NCBI GenBank assembly: GCA_036502575.1
Contig: DASXYL010000035.1
Span: 1-64,000, forward strand
Reading direction: 5' to 3'
Source of the DNA: DASXRA01 sp036502575
GTDB taxonomy: Bacteria > Actinomycetota > Actinomycetes > Mycobacteriales > Jatrophihabitantaceae
DNA length: 64,000 nt
Below, piece by piece: positions 43,401 to 50,639 of this stretch. The stretch's first letter is position 1. Each line of letters starts with the position of its first letter. A program made the translations under genes and the position numbers. Under the pieces are notes generated by a model that saw only the letters and a program-made list of their open reading frames with translations, had not been told where the DNA came from and did not search any database.

Positions 43401-43909
43401 GCCTCGGGCTCGAGCAGCGGCTTGCTCGGGTCGGACGGGCACACCGCGTACGGTCCGTCGGCGCTGGTCGCCGCGGGCTTCGCCGAGCTCGGCGCGGCCT
43501 GCGTCGCCGGTGCCGGATCCTGCGGGGTCACCGAAACGGTCGTGTCGGGCACCACCGAGGCGACGGCCGGGTCGGCAGCCAGCGCAGCGGCCTGGGCCGG
43601 CGTGACCGTGGCCGAGAACGCGTTGCCGAGCGAGAAGTGCTTGACGCGCGTGGGCCGGGTGCCACTCAGTCGGGACAGCACGCCGTCCTGCGCAGTGGTC
43701 GCCTGGCTGCGCCGGGCGCTGACGTGGGCCTTGGTGGCCGGCGACGCGGCGAGCTGGTCGTGCAGCAGGACGATCACCGATTCCGAACCGCCCTTGCCCG
43801 CGGGCGTCGCCGGAGTCGCCCCGGCCCCCTGCCCACTGACAACCAGCCCGGCCACTACGAGCGCGGCCACGCATGGCACGGCAATGGCCAATGTCGCCCT
43901 CGATCGCAC
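40484..43909 (-). CDS. Large secreted subtilase-superfamily protease with sedolisin-like active site
   Basis: A 1141-residue exported protein: signal peptide (about 1-31), inhibitor I9-like propeptide (about 42-128), peptidase domain (about 190-520), then a long beta-rich C-terminal half. The nucleophile is Ser455 in FGGTSQSAP. The S8 positions are degenerate: the Asp motif is VAYIADGID and the His motif is AAQGTVVHD, with Gln249 at the usual His position. Instead EAFGD (Glu238, Asp242) has the spacing of the sedolisin Glu/Asp pair, and STGDAG places Asp353 in the oxyanion position, as in family S53. Likely an active extracellular peptidase; family assignment S8 versus S53 is uncertain. GTG start. 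Confidence 0.85.
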   Translation of the reverse strand: MRSRATLAIAVPCVAALVVAGLVVSGQGAGATPATPAGKGGSESVIVLLHDQLAASPATKAHVSARRSQATTAQDGVLSRLSGTRPTRVKHFSLGNAFSATVTPAQAAALAADPAVASVVPDTTVSVTPQDPAPATQAAPSSAKPAATSADGPYAVCPSDPSKPLLEPEALKTMRAASTDGSPSAQDLVDGTGVKVAYIADGIDPNNADLIRPNGEHVITDYQDFSGDGPNSPTSGAEAFGDASGIAAQGTVVHDLSQFANPAAISLPTGCNIRIVGVAPGASIVAIKAGGELLPNSAILQAIDYAVTVDHVDVINQSFGANVYPDNGARNTIALFDDQAVAAGVTVVASTGDAGVTSTIGSPATDANVISTAASTDSQGYAQTGYGAFRFSTNGKWANDNISALSSSGITQDGRTVDLLAPGEADWAVCGGAAFSGCASYQGTPSTVQLFGGTSQSAPLTSGTAALVIQAYRQTHRGASPAPALVKQLLTSTAHDLGLPAYEQGSGRIDARAAVEAAMTAPGATNVPSGLSANVLLSKGQVTLEGAPGSTQSTTLKVTNIGSKSQTVSAGTRTFASLSKATQTTTFDSTTLPTFPYATTGAPWAYKKITFTVPPGADRLVTSMIWKGDPKQVGGTTVTPVVRDTLIDPDGTYQANSRPQGGAATPNVANLDVRHPKAGTWTAVLYSLSGAAGYTGDVTFQAVAQRAVPNGQVSPAVLSLAPGQTKSVHVSFVTPGIGGDVDRSITFGSSGGHRTSVSAVVRTLVSTSHRSGRFAGTIIGGNARAYAPAQTFSYAFDVPKGKHDLDVSTVLSHDGGDLLEGVLVDPNGETPDIGTNLQIDADGNVVGQSRGLQLTVANPIPGRWRFVVVVQNPVTGDEVAQDFTGTVGFDRVRVRATGLPRSTGTTLRAGKATTATVKVTNTGVAPLAVQTDARTSSLQTQQLAPQFASATFDLPLTPTSSVPAYLVPPGTTSVSLAAASTTPAQVELSSVGGGIDVFGDLKDAQGGSTLSVAQVSEQRGTVGTGYWFSFVQQIGPFPDGGAPAGTSTLNASAQTPGFDSALTSSTGDPYLSAVDPTASPGAPVIIAPGKSATITVKITPSGQKGSRISGLLNIVTTPLGAGTFNTTGDLIAQLPYKYTVG

Positions 43910-44000
43910 GATTGCGCCAACTCCCCCGATTTTGATGGACTCGCCCGGGTGACTATTTCGGAACGGTTCCCGGCAAGCAACGCGGCGCGTGCCAACGGCA

Positions 44001-44309
44001 CTAGCCGATCAGCCTGATCAACCCAGCCACTGTGGCGGCGATCACCACCACGGCCAGGAACGGCGCGCGCCTCCAGACGGCGACCGCCCCGACTGCGAAG
44101 CCGGCCAGGCGTGGCCCGTCCCAGTGCAGGTGCCGTCCCGCTGCCACCGCCTCGACGACGACCAGCGCGGCGAGCAGCGCCACCGGCAGCAGCTCGACGA
44201 GCCGGCGCACCTGCGGCGCCTCGAGCATCCGGGCCGGCACCAGGTAGCCGGCAAGCTTGAGCAGGTAGCAACCGCCGGCGGTCGCCAGGACCAGCGCCCA
44301 GAGATTCAT
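44001..44309 (-). CDS. azlD: AzlD-family branched-chain amino acid exporter subunit
   Basis: A 102-residue membrane protein with about four segments: LWALVLATAGGCYLLKLAGYLVP, LVELLPVALLAALVVVEAVAAG and RAPFLAVVVIAATVAGLIRLIG. The size and LLPVALLAAL motif fit AzlD, the small partner of AzlC. ATG at 44309 overlaps the azlC stop by 4 bp. Confidence 0.87.
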   Translation of the reverse strand: MNLWALVLATAGGCYLLKLAGYLVPARMLEAPQVRRLVELLPVALLAALVVVEAVAAGRHLHWDGPRLAGFAVGAVAVWRRAPFLAVVVIAATVAGLIRLIG

Positions 44310-45094
44310 CGGAACCACCCCGCGAGCAGCAGCGCCGCCGCCGCGGCCAGCACCGGCACCCCCGGCGGCGTGAACGGGATGAGGACGAGCGCGATGATCG
44401 CCGCGCCCACCGCGATCCGCCGCTCGACTGGCTTACCCCGCCGGAAGCGGATCCGCGCTCGCACCACGCGCTTCGCTTCGGGTGCAATCGCAGAACCGCA
44501 CGCGCCTTCGGCGCGACCGCGTCGCGGCCGGCGGGGCTCTTCGCGCGAGCGCTCATCGCCAGCCCGGAGTCGGGGTGCGAGCAGGGCCAGGAACGCCGCG
44601 GGGATCACCGCGTCGAGCCCGAACCGTTCGGGGTCACCGAGCGCCTGTGCGCCCGCCGCCCCGGCCAGCGTGGTCGCGTTCCAGACCACGTAGATGCCGG
44701 CGAAGGTCCACCAGAACGCCAACCGCGCGAGCGCCGGATCACGCCGCGCCACCGCCATGGCGGTCGTCTCGTCGATGGTGCCGTGCGCGGCGACGACCCG
44801 GCGCAGGCCACGCACCTGTAGCAGCGGCGCGAGGCGCATCGCGTAGAGCGTGTTACGCGCGCCGAGCAGCAGCCCACTACCGAGCGCGGCGCCCAGCGTG
44901 CCGCCACCGGTGACCACGCCGACCACCGCGAACTGCGTCCCGCCGGTGAAAGCGAGCAGCGGCAGCAGCGAGGTCTGCAGTACCGACAGCCCGCCCGCCA
45001 CCGAGGCGGCGCCGAACGCGACACCGTAGGCGCCGACCGCTATCCCCACGCCGAGGGAGTCGCGCACGACGCCCCGGCGGCTCTCTTCCAGCAC
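44306..45094 (-). CDS. azlC: AzlC-family branched-chain amino acid exporter with an insertion
   Basis: A 262-residue permease: VGIAVGAYGVAFGAASVAGGLSVLQ, LLAFTGGTQFAVVGVV, GARNTLYAMRLAPLL, HGTIDETTAMAVAR, FWWTFAGIYVVWNATTLAGAA. Between two C-terminal membrane segments it carries about 45 arginine- and glutamate-rich residues (GDERSREEPRRPRRGRAEGAC and on to RRGKPVERR) that AzlC proteins normally lack; the DNA there (about 44430-44570) looks like an in-frame insertion of repeat-like sequence. GTG start. It may be non-functional or tolerate the loop. Confidence 0.85.
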   Translation of the reverse strand: MLEESRRGVVRDSLGVGIAVGAYGVAFGAASVAGGLSVLQTSLLPLLAFTGGTQFAVVGVVTGGGTLGAALGSGLLLGARNTLYAMRLAPLLQVRGLRRVVAAHGTIDETTAMAVARRDPALARLAFWWTFAGIYVVWNATTLAGAAGAQALGDPERFGLDAVIPAAFLALLAPRLRAGDERSREEPRRPRRGRAEGACGSAIAPEAKRVVRARIRFRRGKPVERRIAVGAAIIALVLIPFTPPGVPVLAAAAALLLAGWFR

Positions 45095-45162
45095 GTATCA
45101 AACGTTAGGACGGCGGCTAAGCGAATTCTTGAACGTTCCTGCGGATCGTGGAGCAGTCGCCG

Positions 45163-45672
45163 CTAGTCGCAGTCGTGGTCGTCCTTATCCACACGATCCA
45201 GGCGCAGGCCATCCGGCATCTCGGGAGCCAACCGGCCGAGCAGCATGTGCAGGTCGTGCAGCTCGCGGTCGGAGAACTTCGACAGCCAGTACGCCTGCAC
45301 GCCGGCGAGATGCGTCGGCGCCGCTTCGCGCAGCTTCTCGAACCCGGCCTGCGTCAGTACGGTGTACAGGCCCCGCGCGTCGCCCGGATAGGGCTCGCGC
45401 GTCACCAGCCCCTCGGACTGCAGCCGGTCCACCAGCCGGGTCAGCCCGGACCGGGACAGCAGCACCTTGTCGGCGAGATCGGCCATGCGCAGGCGGCGTT
45501 CGGGGGCCTCGGCCAGCTGCAACAACACGTCGTACCACGCGAGCGGCATCCCCGCCGCATTGACGAGGTCACGCTCGAGTTGCCGCAATACGGACGCGTG
45601 CGCACGCAGGAACGCGCGCCATGCGGCGACGCGCCAATCTAGAGCGCGGATTGGCTGGCCCGTACGCGTCAT
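45163..45672 (-). CDS. MarR-family transcriptional regulator
   Basis: A 169-residue winged-helix regulator: LAWYDVLLQLAEAPERRLRMADLADKVLLSRSGLTRLVDRLQSEGLV as the HTH, wing YPGDARGLYTVLTQAG, C-terminal dimer helix SKFSDRELHDLHMLLGRLAPEM. The N-terminus aligns well with the family. It is divergent from mrp and in the same direction as azlCD, 68 bp upstream of azlC, so it may regulate that pair. ATATAT-rich DNA just upstream is a possible site. Confidence 0.9.
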   Translation of the reverse strand: MTRTGQPIRALDWRVAAWRAFLRAHASVLRQLERDLVNAAGMPLAWYDVLLQLAEAPERRLRMADLADKVLLSRSGLTRLVDRLQSEGLVTREPYPGDARGLYTVLTQAGFEKLREAAPTHLAGVQAYWLSKFSDRELHDLHMLLGRLAPEMPDGLRLDRVDKDDHDCD

Positions 45673-45703
45673 AGATCAGGATCCTAGTGTCGGGTAAAGC
45701 ACA

Positions 45704-45743
45704 TATATTCACCGCCTGCGGCGCCCAGCCTGCCGGGCGCCGC
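45704..45743 (+). promoter_or_regulatory. mrp promoter -10 box with leader hairpin
   Basis: TATATT (45704-45709) is a good -10 box; transcription would begin near 45716. A perfect 9-bp hairpin GCGGCGCCC/GGGCGCCGC (45718-45726, 45735-45743) followed by TTTC then forms at the very 5' end of the message, 33 nt before the mrp start. It may stabilise the RNA or attenuate transcription. Confidence 0.45.
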
Positions 45744-45775
45744 TTTCATCCGTGCGTCGCACGTACGATTAGGCC

Positions 45776-46906
45776 GTGCCTGTGCCCACTCACGACGACG
45801 TCCTCGCCGCGCTGGCGACGGTGCTCGATCCCGAGATCCGCAAACCCATCACCGAGCTCAAGATGGTGGCCGCCGCCGAGGTCGCCCCGGACGGTCAGGC
45901 CCGCGTTTCGGTGCTACTAACGGTGGCCGGCTGCCCGATGAAAGAGCAGCTCACCCGTGACGTCACGGCCGCCGTGTCCCGGCTCGAGGGCATCACCGGC
46001 GTCACGGTCGACCTCGGGGTGATGTCCGACGAGCAACGCCGCGCATTGGGCCAACAGCTGCGCGGGGACGCCCCGGCCAACGAGATCCCGTTCGCGCAGC
46101 CCGGCTCGCGCACCCGGGTCTACGCGGTGGCGTCCGGGAAGGGCGGGGTGGGCAAGTCGTCGGTGACGGTGAACGTCGCCGTGGCGCTGGCCCAGCGGGG
46201 GCTGTCCGTCGGGGTGCTCGACGCTGACATCTACGGCTTCTCGGTGCCCCGGATGCTCGGCGTGACCGGCCAGCCGACCCAGGTCGAGCAGATGATCATG
46301 CCGCCGGTGGCCCACGACGTGAAGGTCATCTCGATCGGGATGTTCACCCCGGGCAACACCGCCGTCGTGTGGCGCGGCCCGATGCTGCACCGGGCGCTGC
46401 AGCAGTTCCTGGCCGACGTGTTCTGGGGCGACCTGGACATACTGCTCATGGACCTGCCCCCGGGCACCGGAGACATCGCGATCTCGGTCGCCCAGCTCGT
46501 CCCGTCCGCCGAGCTGCTCGTCGTGACGACCCCGCAGCTGGCCGCCCGCGAGGTGGCCGAGCGGGCCGGCTCGATCGCGCTGCAGACCCACCAGCAGATC
46601 GTGGGCGTGGTCGAGAACATGAGCTGGCTCGACCTCCCCGACGGCACCCGGATGGAGCTGTTCGGTGCTGGCGGTGGCCAATCGGTCGCCGACTCGCTGG
46701 CGGCGTCCACCGGCACGCGCGTCCCGCTGCTCGGCCAGGTGCCGATCGACCAGCAGGTCCGCGAGGGCGGCGACGCCGGGGCACCGGTCGTGCTCACCGA
46801 TCCGCGATCACCGGCGGCCAGGGCCTACCTCGAGATCGCCGAGACGCTGGCCGCGCGCCAGCGCAGCCTCGTCGGCCGCGCCCTAGGTCTCAGCCCCGCC
46901 CGCTGA
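45776..46906 (+). CDS. mrp: Mrp/NBP35-type Fe-S cluster carrier ATPase
   Basis: A 376-residue P-loop ATPase that carries Fe-S clusters. N-terminal MIP18/DUF59 domain (VLAALATVLDPEIRKPITELKM, LLTVAGCPMKEQLTRDV); ATPase domain with deviant Walker A ASGKGGVGKSSVTVNVA, VLDADIYGFSVPRMLG and LLMDLPPGTGD. The C-terminal CxxC motif of many Mrp proteins is missing (NMSWLDLPDGTRMELFG here). That appears to be true of some other actinobacterial Mrps. GTG start at 45776. Confidence 0.92.
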   Translation: MPVPTHDDVLAALATVLDPEIRKPITELKMVAAAEVAPDGQARVSVLLTVAGCPMKEQLTRDVTAAVSRLEGITGVTVDLGVMSDEQRRALGQQLRGDAPANEIPFAQPGSRTRVYAVASGKGGVGKSSVTVNVAVALAQRGLSVGVLDADIYGFSVPRMLGVTGQPTQVEQMIMPPVAHDVKVISIGMFTPGNTAVVWRGPMLHRALQQFLADVFWGDLDILLMDLPPGTGDIAISVAQLVPSAELLVVTTPQLAAREVAERAGSIALQTHQQIVGVVENMSWLDLPDGTRMELFGAGGGQSVADSLAASTGTRVPLLGQVPIDQQVREGGDAGAPVVLTDPRSPAARAYLEIAETLAARQRSLVGRALGLSPAR

Positions 46907-46934
46907 CCGGCACGTCTGCCCGCCGTCCGGACCA

Positions 46935-46984
46935 AGGTTGTCCGCGCTTCGCGCTGTCATAGCATCGCGACGCGCGGACAACTT
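46935..46984. repeat. Dispersed palindrome family B, copy 2
   Basis: Arms GTTGTCCGCGCTTCGCG (46937-46953) and 46966-46982, 17 bp with one mismatch; loop CTGTCATAGCAT. Between convergent mrp and tatB; may end transcription both ways. Confidence 0.85.
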
Positions 46985-46996
46985 CGCAGGCGCGAG

Positions 46997-47374
46997 TTAC
47001 GTCGCGTCTTCGTCGTAGGGGGCCTTCTCGCCCCGTCCGAGCGGCTGCTGAGCGGCCGGACGCGGCGCCGGGGATGACTCGGGCGGCGCGGCCGCGGCGG
47101 CGGGTGCCTCGTCCTCGTCGCCACCGAGGATGGCCCGCTGGATGGCCGTGCGCGGGTTGAGCGAGCGCAGATCGCGCAACGCCTGCAGGTCGACGTCGGA
47201 GAACTCGGGGCCCAGTTCGTTCTTCAGCTGGTCGCGCGCGCCGGTAGCCATGTCACGCAACTGACGCACCATCCGAGTGGCGTCCCGGACAATGCCGGGC
47301 AACCGCTCCGGGCCGAGCACGACCATGCCGACGACGGCCAGCACGAGGAGCTCCATCGGCCCGATATTGAACAT
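46997..47374 (-). CDS. tatB: Sec-independent protein translocase TatB
   Basis: A 125-residue Tat subunit: short N-terminus and membrane helix IGPMELLVLAVVGMVVLGPERLPG (with the Glu at the start of the helix that marks TatB), amphipathic helix VRDATRMVRQLRDMATGARDQLKNELG, then a disordered Ala/Pro/Glu tail. It binds twin-arginine signal peptides with TatC. Position downstream of sigE-rseA-htrA is the same as in mycobacteria, linking it to envelope stress. Confidence 0.93.
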   Translation of the reverse strand: MFNIGPMELLVLAVVGMVVLGPERLPGIVRDATRMVRQLRDMATGARDQLKNELGPEFSDVDLQALRDLRSLNPRTAIQRAILGGDEDEAPAAAAAPPESSPAPRPAAQQPLGRGEKAPYDEDAT

Positions 47375-47393
47375 CTACACCCTCGAGTTCGCG

Positions 47394-49004
47394 CTAGTCC
47401 GTACCCAGCGACACCGTGACATCGACCTTCTTGTTGCCACGGTAGTAGCGAACCTTCACCATGTCTCCAGGCTTGTGCTCCAGGGCGACAACCTTTAACC
47501 GATCAGACGACTCGATGAGCGTCGAGTCGACGAGCGTGATGACGTCGCCGGCCTTCAACCCGGCCTGATCCGCCGGCCCCTCGGGCACCACCTGGCTCAC
47601 GTAGGCACCATCGTGCTCGCCGTCGGTGGTCCTGGTGTCACGCGTCTGCAGTCCCAGGGAGGCGTGCACGACCGTGCCGGTGTGGATCAATGCCTCGGCG
47701 ATGGTTCGCGCCTGGTTTATCGGAATGGCGAACCCGAGCCCGACGCTGCCCGACTGACCGACCGTAGCGGGGGCCGGCGTCTGCAGCGCGGTGTTGATGC
47801 CGATGACCGCGCCGGAGGAATCGATCAGGGGGCCGCCGGAGTTGCCGGGGTTGATCGAGGCATCGGTCTGGATGGCATCCAACACGGCGCCCTCCTGCGT
47901 CCCGAACGCGCGGTCCAGGCCGGAGACGATTCCCGACGTAACGGTGGACTGCAGCCCGAGCGGCGACCCGATCGCGATCACTGGATCGCCGACCGCGATC
48001 TTGTCCGAGTCGCCGAGGGCGGCGATGGTCAATTTCGACTTGTCGATCTTGAGCACCGCGACATCGGTCTTGTCGTCACGGCCGACGATCTTGGCTGTCA
48101 CCCGCGACTTGTCGGCGAAGGTCACGAAGATGTCGCCGGCCGGCTGCGCGGTGGCGGCGTCCTCGATGACGTGATTGTTGGTGAGGACGTAGCCGCCCTT
48201 GTCGATGACCACGCCGGCGCCGAAGCCGTCGACCTCGTCGGTGTGCTCCTGGATCGATACCACTGCCGGCGAGACCCGCTGGACGATGTCCGCGATCGAG
48301 CCGGGTGGCCGGTTGGCGGGAGTGCCGGTCTTGGCCAGCTTGAGGTCGCTGTTGTGCAGGGCGCTGTGCGCGCGGGTCGCGAACCAGTACCCGGCCCCGC
48401 CGCCGAGCGCGCCGGCTACCAGCGCCACGATCAAGGCGAGGGGCAGCACGCTGAGGCCGAACCGCCCGCCCCGCACGGCCTTCACCGGCTCCGGCGCCGC
48501 CTCTTCCTCCGGCGGCACGACCTCGTCGTCCTGCTCGGCGTCCTCGTCCGGCAGCACCTGCGAGGGCCGCCCGCCGGCGAACACCGCCGGTCGGCCCAGC
48601 CAGAACGGCGAGCGCGGATCACGCCACGGATCGCGCCGGGCGTCGGCCTTCCACCACGGCGACTCGGGCTCGCGTCCGCCCGGGACGATGCGGGTACCCG
48701 GCTCCGGATCGAACTCCTCGGCGCCGTCCGGACGACCGTATTCGCGAGTGAGGCCGGGCGGCACCGGCGGTACGACGACTCGGTGCGCCGGGTCGATGCG
48801 CTCACCCGGCAGCGGCGCGAACTCGGCGTCGTTGCCGACCGGGCGGCCGAACTCGGCCCGTTCCTCCGGAGACACCGTGGGCGGCGGCGGGGTGTAGAGC
48901 GCTTCCGGCTCGCGAGGGGCGAACGAGTCGTCGACACCGGGCGGGCGCACGTAGTCGCCCTCTGCCGCCGGATCGGACGGCAAGCCAGGGTCGTCGGTAG
49001 TCAT
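47394..49004 (-). CDS. htrA: HtrA/DegP-type membrane-anchored serine protease
   Basis: A 536-residue S1C protease. A long disordered, acidic cytoplasmic N-terminus (1-180, with repeats of EFxPxPGxRIxP), one membrane helix (about 184-205), a trypsin-like domain with His278 (TNNHVI), Asp314 (TDVAVLK) and Ser389 (GNSGGPL), and a C-terminal PDZ domain (VSQVVPEGPADQAGLKAGDVITLVDSTLIES). It degrades misfolded proteins outside the membrane. The disordered part may be bound by regulatory partners. Confidence 0.95.
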   Translation of the reverse strand: MTTDDPGLPSDPAAEGDYVRPPGVDDSFAPREPEALYTPPPPTVSPEERAEFGRPVGNDAEFAPLPGERIDPAHRVVVPPVPPGLTREYGRPDGAEEFDPEPGTRIVPGGREPESPWWKADARRDPWRDPRSPFWLGRPAVFAGGRPSQVLPDEDAEQDDEVVPPEEEAAPEPVKAVRGGRFGLSVLPLALIVALVAGALGGGAGYWFATRAHSALHNSDLKLAKTGTPANRPPGSIADIVQRVSPAVVSIQEHTDEVDGFGAGVVIDKGGYVLTNNHVIEDAATAQPAGDIFVTFADKSRVTAKIVGRDDKTDVAVLKIDKSKLTIAALGDSDKIAVGDPVIAIGSPLGLQSTVTSGIVSGLDRAFGTQEGAVLDAIQTDASINPGNSGGPLIDSSGAVIGINTALQTPAPATVGQSGSVGLGFAIPINQARTIAEALIHTGTVVHASLGLQTRDTRTTDGEHDGAYVSQVVPEGPADQAGLKAGDVITLVDSTLIESSDRLKVVALEHKPGDMVKVRYYRGNKKVDVTVSLGTD

Positions 49005-49082
49005 GCGGTCGTCGTCCTCCTCGCGCTCCCTATCGAGTCTGCCTCAGCGCGGGTCGCGACAGCCAGCCAGCCCGAGTGAACG

Positions 49083-49667
49083 TCAGTGGCCGGTCTGGGC
49101 GAAGACGGCAGCGCCGGCCGCCGGCTGGAAGAAGAGGTCCGCGGTCGTACTGCCCACCGGCTGCACCCGAACCGGGGCCGAGGGCGACTGCTCCGCCGGG
49201 ACGCTGGGCCCGGCGTCGATGGTTCCGGCGACCGTTCCGCCGACCGCACCGAGGGCCACGACGGCGGCCGCGGCGGTGAGCAGCCCGTAGGAACGGACGC
49301 GCCGATCCGACATGTGGGCGTGCGGTTCCGGTTCGGGCGGACTCGGCTCGACCAGCGCGGCGGCGGTGCCGAACGCCGGGAAGACGGCCGAACCGTCCGC
49401 ATCCAGGGCGAGGGGGTGACCGTTCAGTGGCGTCGTGGACGGGACGGCGCGCAGCCGATCGAGCAGCCCGCCGGGCAGGGTGGGCGCCGGTGCGGCTCGC
49501 AAGGCCCAGACGGCCTCGCGCTGGACGGCGACGGCGTGTGCGCAGTCCGGGCAGTGCGCGACGTGGCGCGCGGCTCGCCCGCGGGCGCCGCTACCGAGCG
49601 CGCCGTCGGCGAAGGCAGCGACCGCCTCGTCGCTGAGGTGCTGCGCGGGAAGGCTCGGCAAGCTCAT
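49083..49667 (-). CDS. rseA: Anti-sigma factor RseA-like (zinc-binding)
   Basis: A 194-residue anti-sigma factor of SigE: the ZAS-type motif with His-x3-Cys-x2-Cys in ARHVAHCPDCAHAVAVQ near residue 36, a linker, one membrane helix (SYGLLTAAAAVVALGAVGGTVAG) and a short external end. The zinc motif can release the sigma factor on oxidation. The ATG overlaps the sigE stop by 4 bp, the classic sigma/anti-sigma coupling. Length of the external tail is greater than for mycobacterial RseA, which lacks a clear helix. Confidence 0.9.
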   Translation of the reverse strand: MSLPSLPAQHLSDEAVAAFADGALGSGARGRAARHVAHCPDCAHAVAVQREAVWALRAAPAPTLPGGLLDRLRAVPSTTPLNGHPLALDADGSAVFPAFGTAAALVEPSPPEPEPHAHMSDRRVRSYGLLTAAAAVVALGAVGGTVAGTIDAGPSVPAEQSPSAPVRVQPVGSTTADLFFQPAAGAAVFAQTGH

Positions 49668-50245
49668 GGGAGGGCGCCCTCGACAGCATGTGCGCCGGGC
49701 TCGGCGGGACGGACCCCGGGCGCACGGTGGGCCAGCGCCTCGCGGAGCAGCACTCGTCCCCGGTGGATCCGCGACCGGACGGTGCCGACCTTGATGCCCA
49801 GGGTCGCGGCGATCTCCTCGTAGGACAGGCCCTCCAGGTCGCACAGCACGACGGCCGCGCGAAAATCGGCCGGCAGCTCGTCGAGAGCCCGCTGCACCTC
49901 TGGGTCGAGGTGCATCTCGGCGTAGGCCTGCTCGGGCCCGGCGCTGTTGGACGCGAGGCGGTCGCCGGCGTCCTCGGGCAGCGCGTCGAACCGGATCCGC
50001 TGGCGGCGGCGCACCATGTCCAGGAACAGGTTCGTGGTGATGCGGTGCAGCCAGCCCTCGAACGTCCCCGGCGTGTACTCGGCCAGTGACTTGAAGACCC
50101 GGACGAACGTCTCTTGGGTGAGATCCTCGGCGTCGGCGCGGTTGCCGGACAGCCGGTAGGCGAGCCGGTACACCCGGTCGGCGTGTTCGCGCACGACCTC
50201 GTCCCAGGTGGGCGGCACCCACACGGCGGCGTCTGTCACTGGCAA
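49664..50245 (-). CDS. sigE: ECF RNA polymerase sigma factor SigE
   Basis: A 193-residue group 4 sigma factor. Region 2: HADRVYRLAYRLSGNRADAEDLTQETFVRVFKSL; region 4: LPADFRAAVVLCDLEGLSYEEIAATLGIKVGTVRSRIHRGRVLL. It directs transcription of envelope-stress genes. Gene order with rseA, htrA and tatB identifies it as SigE rather than another ECF factor. An upstream GGGAAC-N18-GTTT sequence indicates it activates its own gene. Confidence 0.94.
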   Translation of the reverse strand: MPVTDAAVWVPPTWDEVVREHADRVYRLAYRLSGNRADAEDLTQETFVRVFKSLAEYTPGTFEGWLHRITTNLFLDMVRRRQRIRFDALPEDAGDRLASNSAGPEQAYAEMHLDPEVQRALDELPADFRAAVVLCDLEGLSYEEIAATLGIKVGTVRSRIHRGRVLLREALAHRAPGVRPAEPGAHAVEGALP

Positions 50246-50310
50246 CTCACCTCGTTAAGCGGTCCTGATTGTCCCGCAATAAGGCAACCAGTACCGACTG
50301 TGCTTTGGAG

Positions 50311-50338
50311 AAACGCCTCAGCGTTCCCTTACGTTCCC
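50311..50338 (-). promoter_or_regulatory. ECF-type autoregulatory promoter of sigE
   Basis: On the minus strand: GGGAAC (50338-50333), 18-bp spacer, GTTT (50314-50311), matching the SigE-type GGAAC/GTT consensus. About 65 bp separate it from the sigE start. Confidence 0.75.
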
Positions 50339-50340
50339 AA

Positions 50341-50354
50341 CTTTCACGTGAAAG
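50341..50354. promoter_or_regulatory. 14-bp palindrome next to sigE promoter
   Basis: CTTTCACGTGAAAG, a perfect palindrome lying 2 bp upstream of the sigE -35 element and about 50 bp before the divergent small gene. It can bind a dimeric regulator that controls both. Confidence 0.6.
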
Positions 50355-50406
50355 ACTTCGCGGTACAGCTTGCCGGGAGCTGTGTACGGGGGAGGTGTCC
50401 GCTGTG

Positions 50407-50604
50407 ATGCTCTTGGTCATTGTCGGCCTACCGATCGCGGTCTGCATCTTGGGATTTCTGTGTAATCGGGTGCTGAAGGGCCGCAACGGTCTCGAGGCGA
50501 TGTCCGTATCCGATCTGGACCGAAGAGCCCTCCAGTCGGCCGACTCAGCCTTCCACGAAATGCACGTGTCCAACGCGCAGAATGGCGGCTTCACCGGCTT
50601 CTAG
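50407..50604 (+). CDS. Small membrane protein divergent from sigE
   Basis: A 65-residue protein: one N-terminal hydrophobic helix (LLVIVGLPIAVCILGFLCN) followed by a polar tail with LEAMSVSDLDRRALQSADSAFHEMHVSN. GGGGGAGG lies upstream; GTG 50404 or ATG 50407 can start it. It shares the sigE regulatory region, so it may belong to the stress response. No family recognised. Confidence 0.6.
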   Translation: MLLVIVGLPIAVCILGFLCNRVLKGRNGLEAMSVSDLDRRALQSADSAFHEMHVSNAQNGGFTGF

Positions 50605-50639
50605 AGGTGCTCCACGCGCCCGCTCCCTAGTCTGACTGC

